NCBI GenBank assembly: GCA_022605425.2
Contig: CM061255.1
Coordinates: 1 to 64,000, forward strand
Origin: Hamiltosporidium tvaerminnensis
Taxonomy: Eukaryota > Microsporidia > Dubosqiidae
Reading direction: 5' to 3'
Length of the DNA stretch: 64,000 bases
This document shows, piece after piece, positions 38,213-50,677 of the stretch; positions within the stretch are counted from its first letter, which is position 1; every line of letters begins with the position of its first letter. The notes under the pieces were generated by a model. That model had not been told where the DNA came from. It was given only the letters and a program-made list of their open reading frames with translations, and ran no database searches. The position numbers and the translations under genes are program-made.

Positions 38213-38559
38213 ATATGATTCTAACAGTAAAGTAAACAATAAATTACACAATATATCCAATAATATTTCTTATATGCACAATAACCCTTAATTATAAATC
38301 TCTTAATTTAAAATAATTTCTATACTTCTCTAACCCTATATATACTTAACCCTATCCTTAAATAGATTTGTTTACCTTTTTTTCATCAAATTACGTTTAA
38401 TATATTCAATCTCTTATTTAAATTATTAATTTATATTTTCAAATATTTTATCAATAAAGAAACATAATTCTATATTAAATATAAAGGATTAAATATTAAA
38501 TTATACTTCAAGGTTACTCAGTAATATTAATTCTTTATATTTTCATTTATTTTATTTCT

Positions 38560-38861
38560 CTCTAATTTCATTTTTCTATGTTTTTATTCTTATTTATAAT
38601 TTTGGTAGTACCATATAAATTTTTTTCTAATTATTTCTATTTTTCATAAAATACATTAATTTCCCAAATAATTTTCTAATTTCCATAAAACCATTTGTAA
38701 TTTATAATTTCTCAAATATTTCTTATCAAACCTTTTTTCTAATTTCCCAAATAATTTCTAATTTTCATTGAAGCCTTTCTTCAAAAACTTTTCTATTTTT
38801 CCTAAATAATTTATAATTTCTCAAATATTTTCATATAAACCTTTTTTCTAATTTTCTAATG
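38560..38861. repeat. Degenerate AT minisatellite
   Basis: Imperfect copies of a T/C-rich unit (TTTCTCAAATATTTTC, then AAACCTTTTTTCTAATTTCC) recur about every 109 bases, with shorter internal repeats of CTAATTTCCCAAATAATTT. Non-coding. Confidence 0.55.
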
Positions 38862-39078
38862 CTGCATAGTCTTGAGGGAGCCCGAGGGGCTTCGGCCTTC
38901 GATCAAACTCCATGCAACGAACATTAACGAACTCCGGGCAACTGCCTCGCCTATTAATTAGGTTCTACATACCTGGTAAATGAAAGGCTCTTGGAGTAGG
39001 TATCACAGGAAGTACTGATTGTGTGTTGGGGTAGCGGTCATTTATGTTAAACCTAGAACTGCGTTAATGTCATGAAAA
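38862..39078 (+). repeat. GC-richer interspersed repeat, copy in plus orientation
   Basis: Partner of the minus-oriented copy at 29085-29345. It begins GCTGCATAGTCTTGAGGGAG and ends in the AACCTAGAACTGCGTTAATG segment. It includes a GC-rich imperfect hairpin (CCGAGGGGCTTCGG). It has no coding frame. Both copies start and stop in matching places, so this is a defined element rather than a random patch. Confidence 0.65.
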
Positions 39079-40822
39079 CAAAAATAACTTTTGCCACTGT
39101 TTTAAAAATATGTGATAATTTAAATAAAGTATTTTGATTTTAGTAAATTTTAAAATTTTTTTTCAAAACAGTATGAATATTTTGTACATTTTAAATGTTA
39201 AAATTTAATTTTTCTACTTCTGACAAAACTCACATGGATCAAAATTTATTTTATCAGTAAGCTATACTAATTTAAAGTTTATATTTCTTAGCCATTTTTA
39301 TATTCATATGAGAATTCTCAAAAAATTATGTATATATGACAAGAAATTTTACATAAATATTAAAAAAAAACATTCTAATTTTATAAACAATTAATCAAAA
39401 AGTGATTGTTAAACATAAAAGTAAAATTTATACCGCATTAAATATAGAATAGTTCTTTTTTTTCCTTCAATTTCTCTATTTTATTTTAATTCTATTTTTT
39501 TTGTCAAAGCGAAAAAATATTGATTATAAATTGTCTTTATTATACAAATAAAAGAGGTACTGTACGCAAAATCTTTTCCGAAAGAATTTGTTTACAAAAT
39601 TTTTACTGTTAATAATTTTTAAATTTCGACTTTTTTTTCGGTTCATTGAAACGAAAGATAAATTCTTTAAGACATTCATTTCTTAAAAAAAAAATTTAAG
39701 TTACATTTCATAAGAAAATAAGTTTAATTTATGGAGATTTTATAAATTACTATTTGCTGTTAAAAATTAAAGAAATCAAAATAAATTTTCAAACCGACTG
39801 TAGGAGACAGTTTAAAGATAAAATTAATTTTTAAAGAGTTGGTTTCTATTAAAATTAATTTAGTGACTTAAATTTCAATAGCTTTCATAAATTTATTTTC
39901 TTTAATAATTATAAGAATATTAAAAAAATGTCTGAAAGTCGGATTTAGAAGAAGAAAAGATGGTGGAAAAAGATGCGAAAGAGAATCAATAAAAGTGCAA
40001 AGTGGTTTAACCAAGAAATTCACCAAATAATATCCTTTAAAAAAAGTCTCAACAGTAAATATATTGCTGATTTAAATTTTTTGTTTTAATTTTTCATTAT
40101 GAATACGATTTTGTGTTAAAAGCAAGAATAAAAAGATAAATAATGTACTGATAAATTAAAATATTTGTTAATTTAAATTTCTAAAAAAATTATTGTGCTT
40201 TTTGTTATTTTTATGACGGAACTATTTTTTTAATGATGACTTTTGAAGAAATTTAAATGATCTTTAATGACTTAAATATTCTATTTATTATGAATCTTGA
40301 ATTTATCATGTTTTAAAAACTAAATTTATTCGTTATAATAGGTTTACTTTACGTTTTAATGTGAATTTTAGCCTTCTTTTGCTTTTTGCATCTGTATTTA
40401 ATATTCAACGCTTCACTTTTTATTCTGTTTTAACTCGTGATTCTATTCATTTGATCTAAACTTAGGAACAGTTCGATGTCTTAATATCTATTAATCGTAA
40501 ATTTCTATATGTTTCTGGAAAAATGTAATAAATTTCGAGTAACTGATACAAATCAGCTTTTTCATATAACTCCTTTAGAAAAATATAAAAATAATTTTTT
40601 TTTCATTCGCGTAAATTAAATCATAAATCAAATACAGCAATAAATGATATAATTTATTGCTCAAACGTATTAAATCAATTTACTATTTTATATAACCAAT
40701 AGAAAAAATGATTAATTACAAAAAGAAATCAAATTTCTATTTTTGACAAATAAATATTTAGAAAAAAAATTGTCCCATTTTGGTAAATTATTGAATATAT
40801 AATTCGAAAAAAATTTGATCCC
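39079..40822. other. Intergenic, nothing recognised
   Basis: AT-rich spacer. The sequence TTGATCCC directly precedes the ATG at 40823 and supplies a CCC start-site element. Confidence 0.5.
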
Positions 40823-41398
40823 ATGTTTTTTTACATTCTCTTTTCTGTAGCAGCATTTCCACCGGATAATGACTTTACTAATCTTTCGGAAGATCCAATA
40901 ACTGGAGACCATATACGTTTAGAAATGCCTTATAACCTGCAAGCCAAGAATACTGAAATAGAAAATTTTATATACCTTTTTTTTTCCCTTGGCACCAAGG
41001 AAAATATGGATGGGTTGATCAGGATTGCAAGTTTTTACTCGAGCGAACTAAAAAAATATACAATCAAAGAAATTCATCCATTTTTAACACATTTTACAAC
41101 TTTTATTTGTTCAATTGTATATTTAAAAAAAAACTACGGAGGCTTCGAAAAATTTAGACCGGATTTTCTCTTCAATTTGATTTCCTTTGGTAAATTCATC
41201 GAAATGTATAAAACAAATGAAGCTACTAAAATGGCAATTACTGATTTATTCGGTAATTCTTTAGATAACTATATTGATTTGAAAAGTGTAGAAATTCGGG
41301 ATTGGGGTAGTCCACCAATTAACCATATATATAATGCGATAAAAGATATGTTTCGACACTTTTTTCCTGGTTTACATCAAAAAAAACGCACATGTTAA
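40823..41398 (+). CDS. Secreted or membrane protein, N-terminal part (frameshifted gene)
   Basis: Unknown family. The ATG at 40823 is placed immediately after a CCC motif. MFFYILFSVAAFPPDN is a short signal peptide. The remaining ~175 residues are helical and mixed-charge, without a known domain. The frame ends at TAA 41396-41398, ten codons after the tract CAAAAAAAAC (eight A, ~41379-41386). The next frame on the same strand is already open through this A-run and continues 361 codons. The pair therefore looks like one gene of ~555 aa with a one-base change in the A-run. A read error, a real mutation or slippage are all possible. Confidence 0.7.
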   Translation: MFFYILFSVAAFPPDNDFTNLSEDPITGDHIRLEMPYNLQAKNTEIENFIYLFFSLGTKENMDGLIRIASFYSSELKKYTIKEIHPFLTHFTTFICSIVYLKKNYGGFEKFRPDFLFNLISFGKFIEMYKTNEATKMAITDLFGNSLDNYIDLKSVEIRDWGSPPINHIYNAIKDMFRHFFPGLHQKKRTC

Positions 41399-41411
41399 GC
41401 ATTTTGTGTAT

Positions 41412-42491
41412 ATGTTAAATTTTCGCAAGTTACAGTATCCATTGAGCAGAGGAACCTTTGAATTTTTTTTGTGTTTCTTTTATTCATTGGTGAGATTCAA
41501 AGCATTTGAGGGCGAATATACTGAGAATTGTTCTGTAAAGTATATGTTACCCAGTCGAAAAACCGTGGAAAAAATTAAAGAAGACGTAGCCAAACTAAGC
41601 CGTCTCACACATAACAATAATAATAATCCAGAATATAAAAATATCTTGGAATATATTTTTAAACCGTTCTCTAAAAATATTTTGAAAAAGGAAACCGGAT
41701 TTTTTGAATTATTTGATCATTCCGAAAATTTTTCTTTGAATAATAAACTAGAGGATTCTAAATTCTCGCAAGACTTCGTAGAAGTATTTTGTAATGAAGA
41801 AGAGTTAAATAAAATAAAATTTTTAAATAAATTTATAAAGGAAAAAACAAAAGAAGAATATCATGACTATATTTCTGCTGTAATATGTTTAGAGGCTTTT
41901 AACCTCAAAAGAAATTTTTCGGAAGGAAATGATATTACCAGAGTTATAATGGATATTTTATTTCTTACAGATGTTTTAAAAACGAAATTCGAAGAAATTA
42001 AAACCGCAGAAAATAGAAGAGAATTTAGAAAGATTTTTTTCGAGGCTTTGATAAAAGAATTGGGTAAGCGTGGTATAAAACTTTCACCTGGTACTGAATT
42101 TGATTTTTTAAATGTTATAAAATTGCCAAGAACATCAAGTTTGTTAGAAATGTATTACTTTGCTGAACTCTTCTATGAGAGTGCTTCGAAAAGTTCTTTA
42201 GGGAAATTTTTGCAAGATAAATTAAATGAAAAGCTAAATACAAAGGAAAAAGACTCGGATTTTACAAAAACGAACTATCTTCTATATGTTTTTAACAATG
42301 AAATCTCTGGACTTACGCAGGAGGAACTTAAAAATCTTTTTAGTGCTCAGACACCTGAAACGCCCGTATCAAAGACTACAAATTCAAAAAATTTCGGATT
42401 TGACAAAATATTTTTTTACATAGTTCTGCCGATTTTATGTTTTTGTTTGATTATTATAGGAGCATATTGGTATATCTATATGATGAAGTAA
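41412..42491 (+). CDS. Membrane-anchored C-terminal part of the same gene
   Basis: The first ATG of this frame is at 41412, but the frame is open further up, through the A-run at ~41380, so it is better seen as the continuation of 40823-41398. The body is helical and charged, with an Asn run (THNNNNNPEY) and several Phe-Glu-Glu-rich stretches. It ends in one strong transmembrane helix (IFFYIVLPILCFCLIIIGAY) and a tiny cytosolic tail. Signal peptide plus C-terminal anchor implies a type I surface or vesicle membrane protein with most of its mass outside the cytosol. No homologue recognised. A separate start at 41412 would give a protein without a clear cleavable signal. Confidence 0.7.
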   Translation: MLNFRKLQYPLSRGTFEFFLCFFYSLVRFKAFEGEYTENCSVKYMLPSRKTVEKIKEDVAKLSRLTHNNNNNPEYKNILEYIFKPFSKNILKKETGFFELFDHSENFSLNNKLEDSKFSQDFVEVFCNEEELNKIKFLNKFIKEKTKEEYHDYISAVICLEAFNLKRNFSEGNDITRVIMDILFLTDVLKTKFEEIKTAENRREFRKIFFEALIKELGKRGIKLSPGTEFDFLNVIKLPRTSSLLEMYYFAELFYESASKSSLGKFLQDKLNEKLNTKEKDSDFTKTNYLLYVFNNEISGLTQEELKNLFSAQTPETPVSKTTNSKNFGFDKIFFYIVLPILCFCLIIIGAYWYIYMMK

Positions 42492-43257
42492 AATGTATTT
42501 TCATATTTTTTTATTATAATATGGTAATTAGTTTTGAAAAAATAAAAAATGTTTATTACTGTTTTAACACTTTTAACATCTTTACTTACTTACTTATTCC
42601 GTTCTTCTTTTACCTCTCAGTGTTGAGGATGAACAAATGAATGTATTTCAATTGTTTCTTTTAATTAATTGTAACGCTGGATTATAGAGAATCAACCTAT
42701 AGATCTTATTGTGACTTTGATTATTTTAATATCTAAAAGTTTTTTAAAACAAATAATCAATTAACAATATTTTGTGTTAAACTGCTGAGATGTTCTAAAA
42801 TATTTTTACAGGCAAAAAAATTATTTTTCCACTTTAGGAAAGAAATTTTTTAAGTATTAATTTATTTGCTTATAAAAGCATCTTGTCTTAAAAGCGTTTA
42901 AAAATTATTTAATATTGTTACGGGCCATCTAATTTCTTTGATTTTTATACAAACCCTTTTTGTTTTCTAATGGTTTAATAGAACTCGTTATTTTCTATAT
43001 ATTACACCTGAAGCTCATATATTTGACATAAGAACGTAATATTTTTCTAAACTCTATAGACTCGATTTAAAAAACTACTTATATGGTCTTTAGGTTGAAT
43101 TTCCCGCTAAGACAAAGCATTAAAATTTTGACAGGAAAAAAAAATTTTATGTTAACAATAAACAATAAAAAACGCCATAATATAATTGCAAAGTAGACTA
43201 AATGTAATTTATACATTTTATTACGCCACTGAAAGCTGTTATCGTGTTGGTATCATT
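42492..43257. other. Intergenic, nothing recognised
   Basis: AT-rich spacer between a plus-strand gene and the minus-strand integrase relic. The region 43200-43260 may hold the last residues of the relic. Confidence 0.45.
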
Positions 43258-44230
43258 GTTTTTAACTTAAGCATGTTATTCCTCAAAGTAGCTGTAATTT
43301 TATAAACCAATTATGTCAAAAGAAATCAGAAATGCCCTTTCGTTTTTGTATTCATGTCAAACTTTTTTTACCAAGATTTTATCTCCAAAGACAAATCTTT
43401 CGTGTGTATATTAGAATTTCTGCTCTCTTCAACTCGTTCCTTATGTTTTTTAAGTGCTTAGCAACATCGGCAGCAATTTTAGTTTCGTTTTTGAGATTAC
43501 CAGCTATTATGAAGTTGTGGTTGCTACGGGTTAATTTAATTCTGCATGCATATTCGAGGCAATATCTCGGCTTGGTTGTGTACACCCGCATTTTTATAAG
43601 TAAAACTGTACCAAATCTACTTTAATAGAAGGCTGCGTTATACAGGTTTCGTTTTTGTTTGATATGTTTTCAGAAAAGATATTGTTAAAACCTGGTTGTC
43701 TGAAGAAAAGTATAAATTGAGATTTGTTTTTTACACTATGTATTGTTCTGTTAATGAAATAAATAATATTGTTAAGACCAATGAACCAATATTTCTACAC
43801 CTGTTTCTGGCAATTTCTTTCCTAGCTATCTTTTTATGGTCTCATTTACACGTCCATTTTGACCTCGCACTTTTAGATTGTGTGGTTTTCCATTTATAAT
43901 TTTGATGCTGAGTTCGGTTAAAAATGTTTAAGGAAGCGCATTTTTAAACTCTCGGCCGCTTTTTAATTGTATTGCCAATGGAACACCAAAGTTATCAAAT
44001 AAAAATTCAATAAATCCTTTAATAATTCCGAAGTCTTAATTATCATCTTAAAGCACCAGTGTTATTCCTGCATATGTGTCAATTTTATTATGAATCCATC
44101 AATTTTAAGATTTTAAATTAGTGCATCTATAAGCCAACACAATATGCTACTTTTCGGTTTTGAATATGGTGTAAGAATTTCTTTTTCCTGTCTTTTTTTA
44201 CAATTTAAAACATTTGGCATGTGGTTACTG
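43258..44230 (-). mobile_element. Retroelement integrase relic (Ty3/gypsy or related DDE integrase)
   Basis: The minus strand across frames gives an integrase in correct order. First is a zinc-knuckle remnant with a Lys-rich linker (CHMPNVLNCKKRQEKE, ~44225-44180). The catalytic core follows (IDTYAGITLVL ~44085, IEFLFDNFGVPLAI ~44010, SGREFKN ~43965, INGKPHN ~43915, GRVNETIKR ~43875). Next is a linker, partly open at 43379-43591. Last is the C-terminal motif FDMNTKTK (~43355), then NNMLKLK. The second catalytic Asp (usual SDQGREF) and the catalytic Glu (usual GQxERVN) are both replaced, and frameshifts are frequent. Dead copy. I found no reverse transcriptase or LTR upstream. Confidence 0.65.
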
Positions 44231-47200
44231 TACATTTCCTTATATATAAAATGAATACTTAGGAAAAAGAAACAAATAATATGAAGGCTTTAAATAAATT
44301 TATACACAGTGTATGTTGTTTAAAGCCGGTATATAGAAATTTGCAATAAATTTTTGCTTTACATACAAACAAACGCAAAAAAAAACAGAAATTAGAAACA
44401 TAAATAAGGATAATTTTTATTTGCAATAAAAAATCCTAATTTTTTTATGAGAAAAAAATGTTAAGAAAGGAGAATAAAAAAATATTGGACGCAACGTAAA
44501 ATAAGAACATCTTAGGAATATTGGAATAAACAGGTTATAAGGATATAGAAATCAAAAGATTATATGAAAAAATAAAGTGTGTTATCAAGATTAAGAATGT
44601 ATAGGAAATAGAAGGGGTTCTATGGACATGGGGAGTTCTTTGGGTCGTGACAAATATTAATACGGTGTTAAATTTTCTGTTTTTATTTGTTGTTCAACTG
44701 ATTTGTATTTAGTAACGTTTTTAATGTTATAATTTTGGGTTTTAATTTACATTTGATTTAGATAAAACCAGTATTGCATTATAAATAGGAAACATACCTG
44801 CTTTTTATTTTATTTGGTTTGCTTTCAGCAATTTTCTACTCTTTGTTTCTTTAATTTGATATTTTAATTGTTGGATATCATGCCATAAATCATACAAATA
44901 AATATTTATATTGTAAAAAGTCGCTCAAATATATTTATAGTCTGATTGAACTAAAGTCGAGCGGTCCAAATATTCTTATATTTGAATTTATTGTCTGTAG
45001 ACCTTAAAACATTGTTTAAATGAACTTTTACTAAGAGTCAAAAAGATATAGGAACCATATTATACATTTTTTTAGCTTTAAAACATAATATAATAGAATG
45101 AACAATGGCTTTTAATGTACTTTTACTAGTACCTCGCCTTCTTTTAATAAATATTTCCTGCTTAAACTGACTATTCTTCTAAGAAAAATACTAATCGCTT
45201 ACAAAATTCTAAAAAATACATTAATGTACCAAGTAGATTGTTTAGAAAAATTATTTTTCGAGGATGCATTTACGATCACGCGAAACAAATTACTCAGAAA
45301 AAATTTAAATAAAACTGTAATGACACTGGTCAAACAGCATATCATAGTATGTAAAACATGCATTAAACCCAACATAATGTAAAGTTGGATTTTTCAGTTG
45401 TAATATAATAACATATAAAATTTTAAAAATTGTACATTCAATATGGTCTACATGAGCGAAAACTTAAAAAATAATGGATATATATTCGTGTAAGTTTAGA
45501 AGCCTGATGAGGAAAGAATTTAAAAGGTGCGTGTTCAGTCTAAATATTTATCTAAAACAATTTTTATTTGACTATAAAAACAACTTTTAAGGATTTGAAT
45601 TACCACGAGTATTTAGATCGTTATATATTTCTTTGTAATTAAATAGTAAAATTGATTCATTTAAAAACATTTTCAAAATCGTAGAATTTCCGCAAGAACC
45701 AAGCTTTTTTTATCATGAAAACAAAACGGAATTCACAAAGATGGCGGCATTACAAAGCTAAATTAAAAAAACTAGCTATTCTGCAAGTAAATTTTTATTC
45801 CTGTATTAGGTCGATGTATTTATAAAGCAGGGCAGCGTGGAAAGACTCCAAAGGTTTTTCAAAAAAAAAAGATAAACTAGAATGTAGTGGGTTCTTAATC
45901 ATACAGAATATTTGTAAATATCAGCAATAGTATGTGAAGAAAAAGCTGGGGAACTAATCACCCTTTAATTTCTTATTATATTGTATTTTACAAACACGCT
46001 TGTATATTTAAAACGTAACAGGCTATGTGCTCTACATGGGTACTCAGATCATACAAATATTTTATCCATAACTATGAAACCTGAAAAATCTCATAAATAT
46101 TAACCATGAGCACTGTTTTTTAATTATCATTGCATTATATCACTCGAAGAATTGATTTATATTCCTTTGTATGTTCTGTAACAATGGTTTGTGCCTAAGA
46201 TAAAAGGAATCAAAAAAATTATATTAAGTCGAAAGATAGATAAACCAGCTCCTCTCAAATAAACTGATATAAAAAAAAAATAAAATTGATTCTGAATATA
46301 AGTAAGATTAATTGTGATTACAATTGAAATACTAATTACACATAATAAATTAATTCCATTGGTTAGAAAAATCAAAATATTCCAAACCACCGGTTGGAAA
46401 TTTTGGCTAAATTAATCTATAATTGCCTGTCGAGAATAAGTTTTTGGATCTTCTGCAATGCTTTAAATCTTTTCAAAAATATTTCAATTTTTTAGTTTAT
46501 TTTTACTAGTACTAGGCATCGCTGTAGCATAGTTTTAGTTAAAACCATGTCATGTTTGTAAGATTCTTTATTTCCATCCAAAAAATAATTTCTTTAAATA
46601 ATTTTACACAAGAAAAACTATTGTCTTTTCATATTTCGAATGAATATACATTCACATCCATCTACACAAATATTTGCATTTAATTCATTTAGATTTACCC
46701 AATATCAGAATTTGATTATCCATACTTTTTACGATGTAAAGTGAACTAGTTTTTTTAAAAAATTATTATTTTAATAAATGACTTATGCTTTAAGTAGAAT
46801 TACTAGTTTTTATTATAAATGAATTATATTCATGTTTTAGCGAAAGAAAAAAGGCGATTGCGTTTAAATTAGAGATAAAACGAATTCGAATTGTAAAAGT
46901 ACCTTTACAAGTTTTTTATGTGCCATAAATCATAAACTTTCAGTTTTAATTACATATGTGAATGTAATTAAGGCGAGTATAACAGAGCACATGCTTTTTA
47001 ATGGATTACAAGGACTTTTCCAAGCAGTGATACTATTGGATTTCTTCTTTTAATTTATGTGTACGAATTTTAGCAATGTATATTAGATCACAGAAAGTTT
47101 TAGAAATGAAAAATTATACGAATCGTTTAGCAAGAATCTAATTTTAAGTTTGAATTAACAACTTATACGCTTATTTCTTTTATTTTATTTTTATATTAGA

Positions 47201-50200
47201 AATTTTTTTAAATATATTCTTTGTCTAATTTAAACTATACGTTAGAAAATCATTTGGATTCAAAAAAGTTGCACGCTCACATTTCAATTTCTGCCAATTT
47301 AAATGCGTTTTTAATGTAAAAAATACTTTAATCGAGAAAACTCAGCTCAATCCGGATTTATTGCGATTTTGAATAGAGAGAATCTTGTTATAGCAGTTTA
47401 AGCGGAAATTTTATCAATGTATAAAAAGTATTTTTTGCGGATTTGAACCGCAAATTCATGTAATAAACCAATTAAGTGATTCTGTAACCTCAGTTTTTTA
47501 TAGTTTAAAAGAAATTTATGTATTTCTTAAATTTGAATTTTTCAAGATAGACAAATTTAGATTCAGATTCTAAGAAATTATAAGCATACTTCCAGTTATA
47601 ATTAAAAACAAAAATACTAGCAGATTGATATTGATAATTACACGACTAGAAAATCTAGAACTTAACAGAGAAATTAAATAGAAAGTTAAAAGGCAAAATA
47701 TCTGTATATTGTATATGTTTGCGTTTGAGTCTGTTCTTTTAAGATTCAATCTGGATACAGTATATAAAAATCAAATAATCCAGAAATTTCACATTGATCT
47801 TTAATATATAGCCGAAGTTTAAAGTTAAAAGAATATTCCAGATTTCATTATTTTCTTACGAAAGGTATCAAATAACAGTTCTGACACCATAAATAGGAAT
47901 ATTATATCATTAAACGGCCTATATGAGTTATAATAGCGTTAGCCCTATAAATTTGTCACTTTATTTTATTTGCTCCTGATGAAAAGACAATAATGTATAT
48001 TATTGATTTCTTAATACTCAATCATTTCCATTGATATTTAGAATGGGATATCTCCATATTTATGTTTATTTGTAATATATTTTTAAATTTTACTTAAATT
48101 AGTGGTATTCTATTCTTCAAATAGAAAATTGTAAATTTTTCCTTGATACGACTTAAACACTTTTTTGGTTTTAAATGCGATAGATTCGGTTTTTTCCAAA
48201 AACATAGTTTTCAAGTCTCTCATTAAAACAATTAATTGATAAAATGTTTTTTCTTTCAAAAAACTCTTTTTTTCTAAGCAGAATTCTTCATACTCTATAT
48301 TTTTGTATATTTTAAGAAAAAAAATGTTTTCCTAACAAAGATATGTAAGTAAAAAAGTAACCTTTTTTATAATAACTGGCTTATGCATGTAAGTTTAAGT
48401 AAAATTTTGAGAATATTTAAAAATGCATATTGCTTTATTATTGCAGAATATTTTAAATAAATGAACTTTAGTCATTTACTAAGTTTTGGAATCAATAAAC
48501 TAATTGTTTAGATGTAGATTTGTAAACTAGATAGAATCTTTGTCTATACACTCTTCATTTTTAGTGAAATCTCGGGTTTTTGCGTAACAGGCAATCCAAT
48601 CAAATTATAAGAAAAAGTCTGGAAAACCCCACATCGATAAAAGAAAGCTAAACAATAAAAGGTCAAAATTTAGATCGATCTTAAGGATTAAAAAGGCAAA
48701 AAATTCATTTATTCTTCAAAGACTAAAGCTAAATAGTTTATTTTATTCTTTATCTGGCATGCTAAATATGTGAAATCTCTGGTTATTTGCATATATTTTT
48801 TTTTACTTCTTTTACTTGAAAAAATAAATCAGTGATATTTTCTACTATATTAGAGTTTTCTGTGAAATAGTAAATTAAGTTTAAATTAGAATCACCGAGA
48901 AAAATGTACTGATTTCATACTATTACTTGTTAAAATATCATATTTATTAGATTTTGAAGAGCTATGCAGTACTCATTTACTTATTTATTTCAAAACTTTC
49001 TTTAGATATGTTTTAGATTTTAAAAATCAAAAGCTTTTGATTTATTGAAAAATAATCAGAAAATTTAGAATTCCTATTGTATATCCAATGGATTAAATCT
49101 TCGAAGAATGTTTTTTCCATTCAATTAAATTAAAAAAATATAAATTCTCATAGAAATCACTATTTGAATAACAAATTTGTGTTAAATTCTATAACTAACC
49201 AACTTCTCGGTGCTAGAGTCTTTGGAGAGCTCGTGCCGCTTTTTTCAATTATATTATGACTTTTTAAATATCCCCGAACTTTATTTAAAACGATATATTA
49301 TTGAAACTATTTTTCTTTGCTTGAATTTATTTTTAAATTAGGTTTTAAAAACGTAAAAAAATGACATATAAATATAATAACACCAATTGGATTTGTTTTT
49401 GAAAACGCTGAAAATAAGATTTAAAACATTATTGCGCTATGATTACCTTAAATTTTCGTATAAAACTTGTTTAATTTATAGAAAGATTAAGGTTCACAAT
49501 GTTTTTGGTTCTTTGACGTAATTTGTACAAGAAGAAGGTCATAAAATAGTAAACTTTGTTTACAAATAAGTTTTAAGTCGTTTGGGTAACAAATGTGAAA
49601 TCACAGCCGAAGTTATATGTAACTGATATGTAAAAACATAGAAATAAAACCTTGTTTATATTCAATATGAAAACTTGGCGCAGGGTGGATAAGAAGAGGT
49701 TTTAAAGCAAAAAAACAAGTAATATGATATAAACATTAGCATGACATCTAAATATCTAGATTAATAAATGTAAGTATTCTTAGCATATCTTGGCTGGTGT
49801 TAAATCGGTTCAGAAAATCTAGAGTGAGAAGCAAGGCAGCTTAATATGCGAACTCAATGTAGGTTAAATCTTCTGCTCCACATCAGGCAATTGATATTAA
49901 CAACATGGAACTACTCAAACATTATATTAACTCTACACATCTTTTCGCAGGAAAACTAGGGAATATAGGTATCTTATGGTCCGCCGATGTAATCAAGGAT
50001 CGGGTATCTATTGAAAAACCGGCTGCATTTATGTCCTAAAACAAGAAATTATGAATTGTTATTAAGAGAGATCTGATATTTATTCAGAAAAAAGTATAAA
50101 ATATTAAAACTATTGAATTTGTTTATTTTTGGCTAAATTAAAAACCATTGATTTCGATATGTTTCCTGGTTTACTAGTTTTCTATTATATTCAAGTTACT

Positions 50201-50677
50201 GATTACTGTTCTATTGTTTTGAATTTTTAAAGTTACTTTTTCTGGGTTACCTTGAATATATATCTCAGATTGTTATATTGAATTTATAGCTGTTTCAAAA
50301 AAAATGTTTGGAATATATTAAATATTATGGTTATATATCTAGTTTTCCGTAAAAACATTTTTACGGTGAGTAAATATAAAATGTCTGTAAAAAATAGTGA
50401 GGCACGAAAATTTTTTTTGATTAATTAATGCCAAAATTAAATTAAATATTTACTATTTATTTGATTATTTCTAAATTTCTGATAAATACGGAGATATTGC
50501 TTTTAAAATATATAATTTTTACGATATAAAAAGTTTTTTATCAGTTTTTATAATATAAATTCAATTTCTAAGAACGTCTGTTTTTCTATATTAATTTAAT
50601 ATTTCATTAAGAAATTTTAATTTAATTTAACTGATTAATATTTTTATAATACAAAGATCTAAAATTTTAGAAAAAAA
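44231..50677. other. 6.4 kb without a recognised gene
   Basis: Mostly AT-rich. Slightly GC-richer patches at ~44600-44640 (near GGGTCGTGACAAATA), ~45700-45860 and ~47330-47460 suggest worn mobile-element pieces, perhaps the 5' part of the retroelement ending at 43258. A hydrophobic 77-codon frame at 46157-46390 (-) is not supported. The block 49660-50040 is clearly GC-richer and has a 37-codon open stretch on the minus strand (NAAGFSIDTRSLITSADH). Its nature is unresolved. Confidence 0.45.

Noticed and set aside
41412-42491. Reading this frame as an independent gene with its own start
   Set aside because: The frame is already open upstream through the A-run, and the first frame supplies the signal peptide; one split gene explains both better, though it is listed separately for clarity.
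46157-46390. 77-codon hydrophobic minus-strand frame
   Set aside because: Ile/Phe/Leu-rich composition expected of AT-rich noise, with no homologue and no CCC element.
47425-47460. Perfect tRNA T-arm-like hairpin (TGCGG TTCAAAT CCGCA, minus strand) followed by T-run
   Set aside because: Upstream there is no anticodon arm; an A-box-like TTAATTGG lies only ~16 bases before it, and no acceptor stem pairs.
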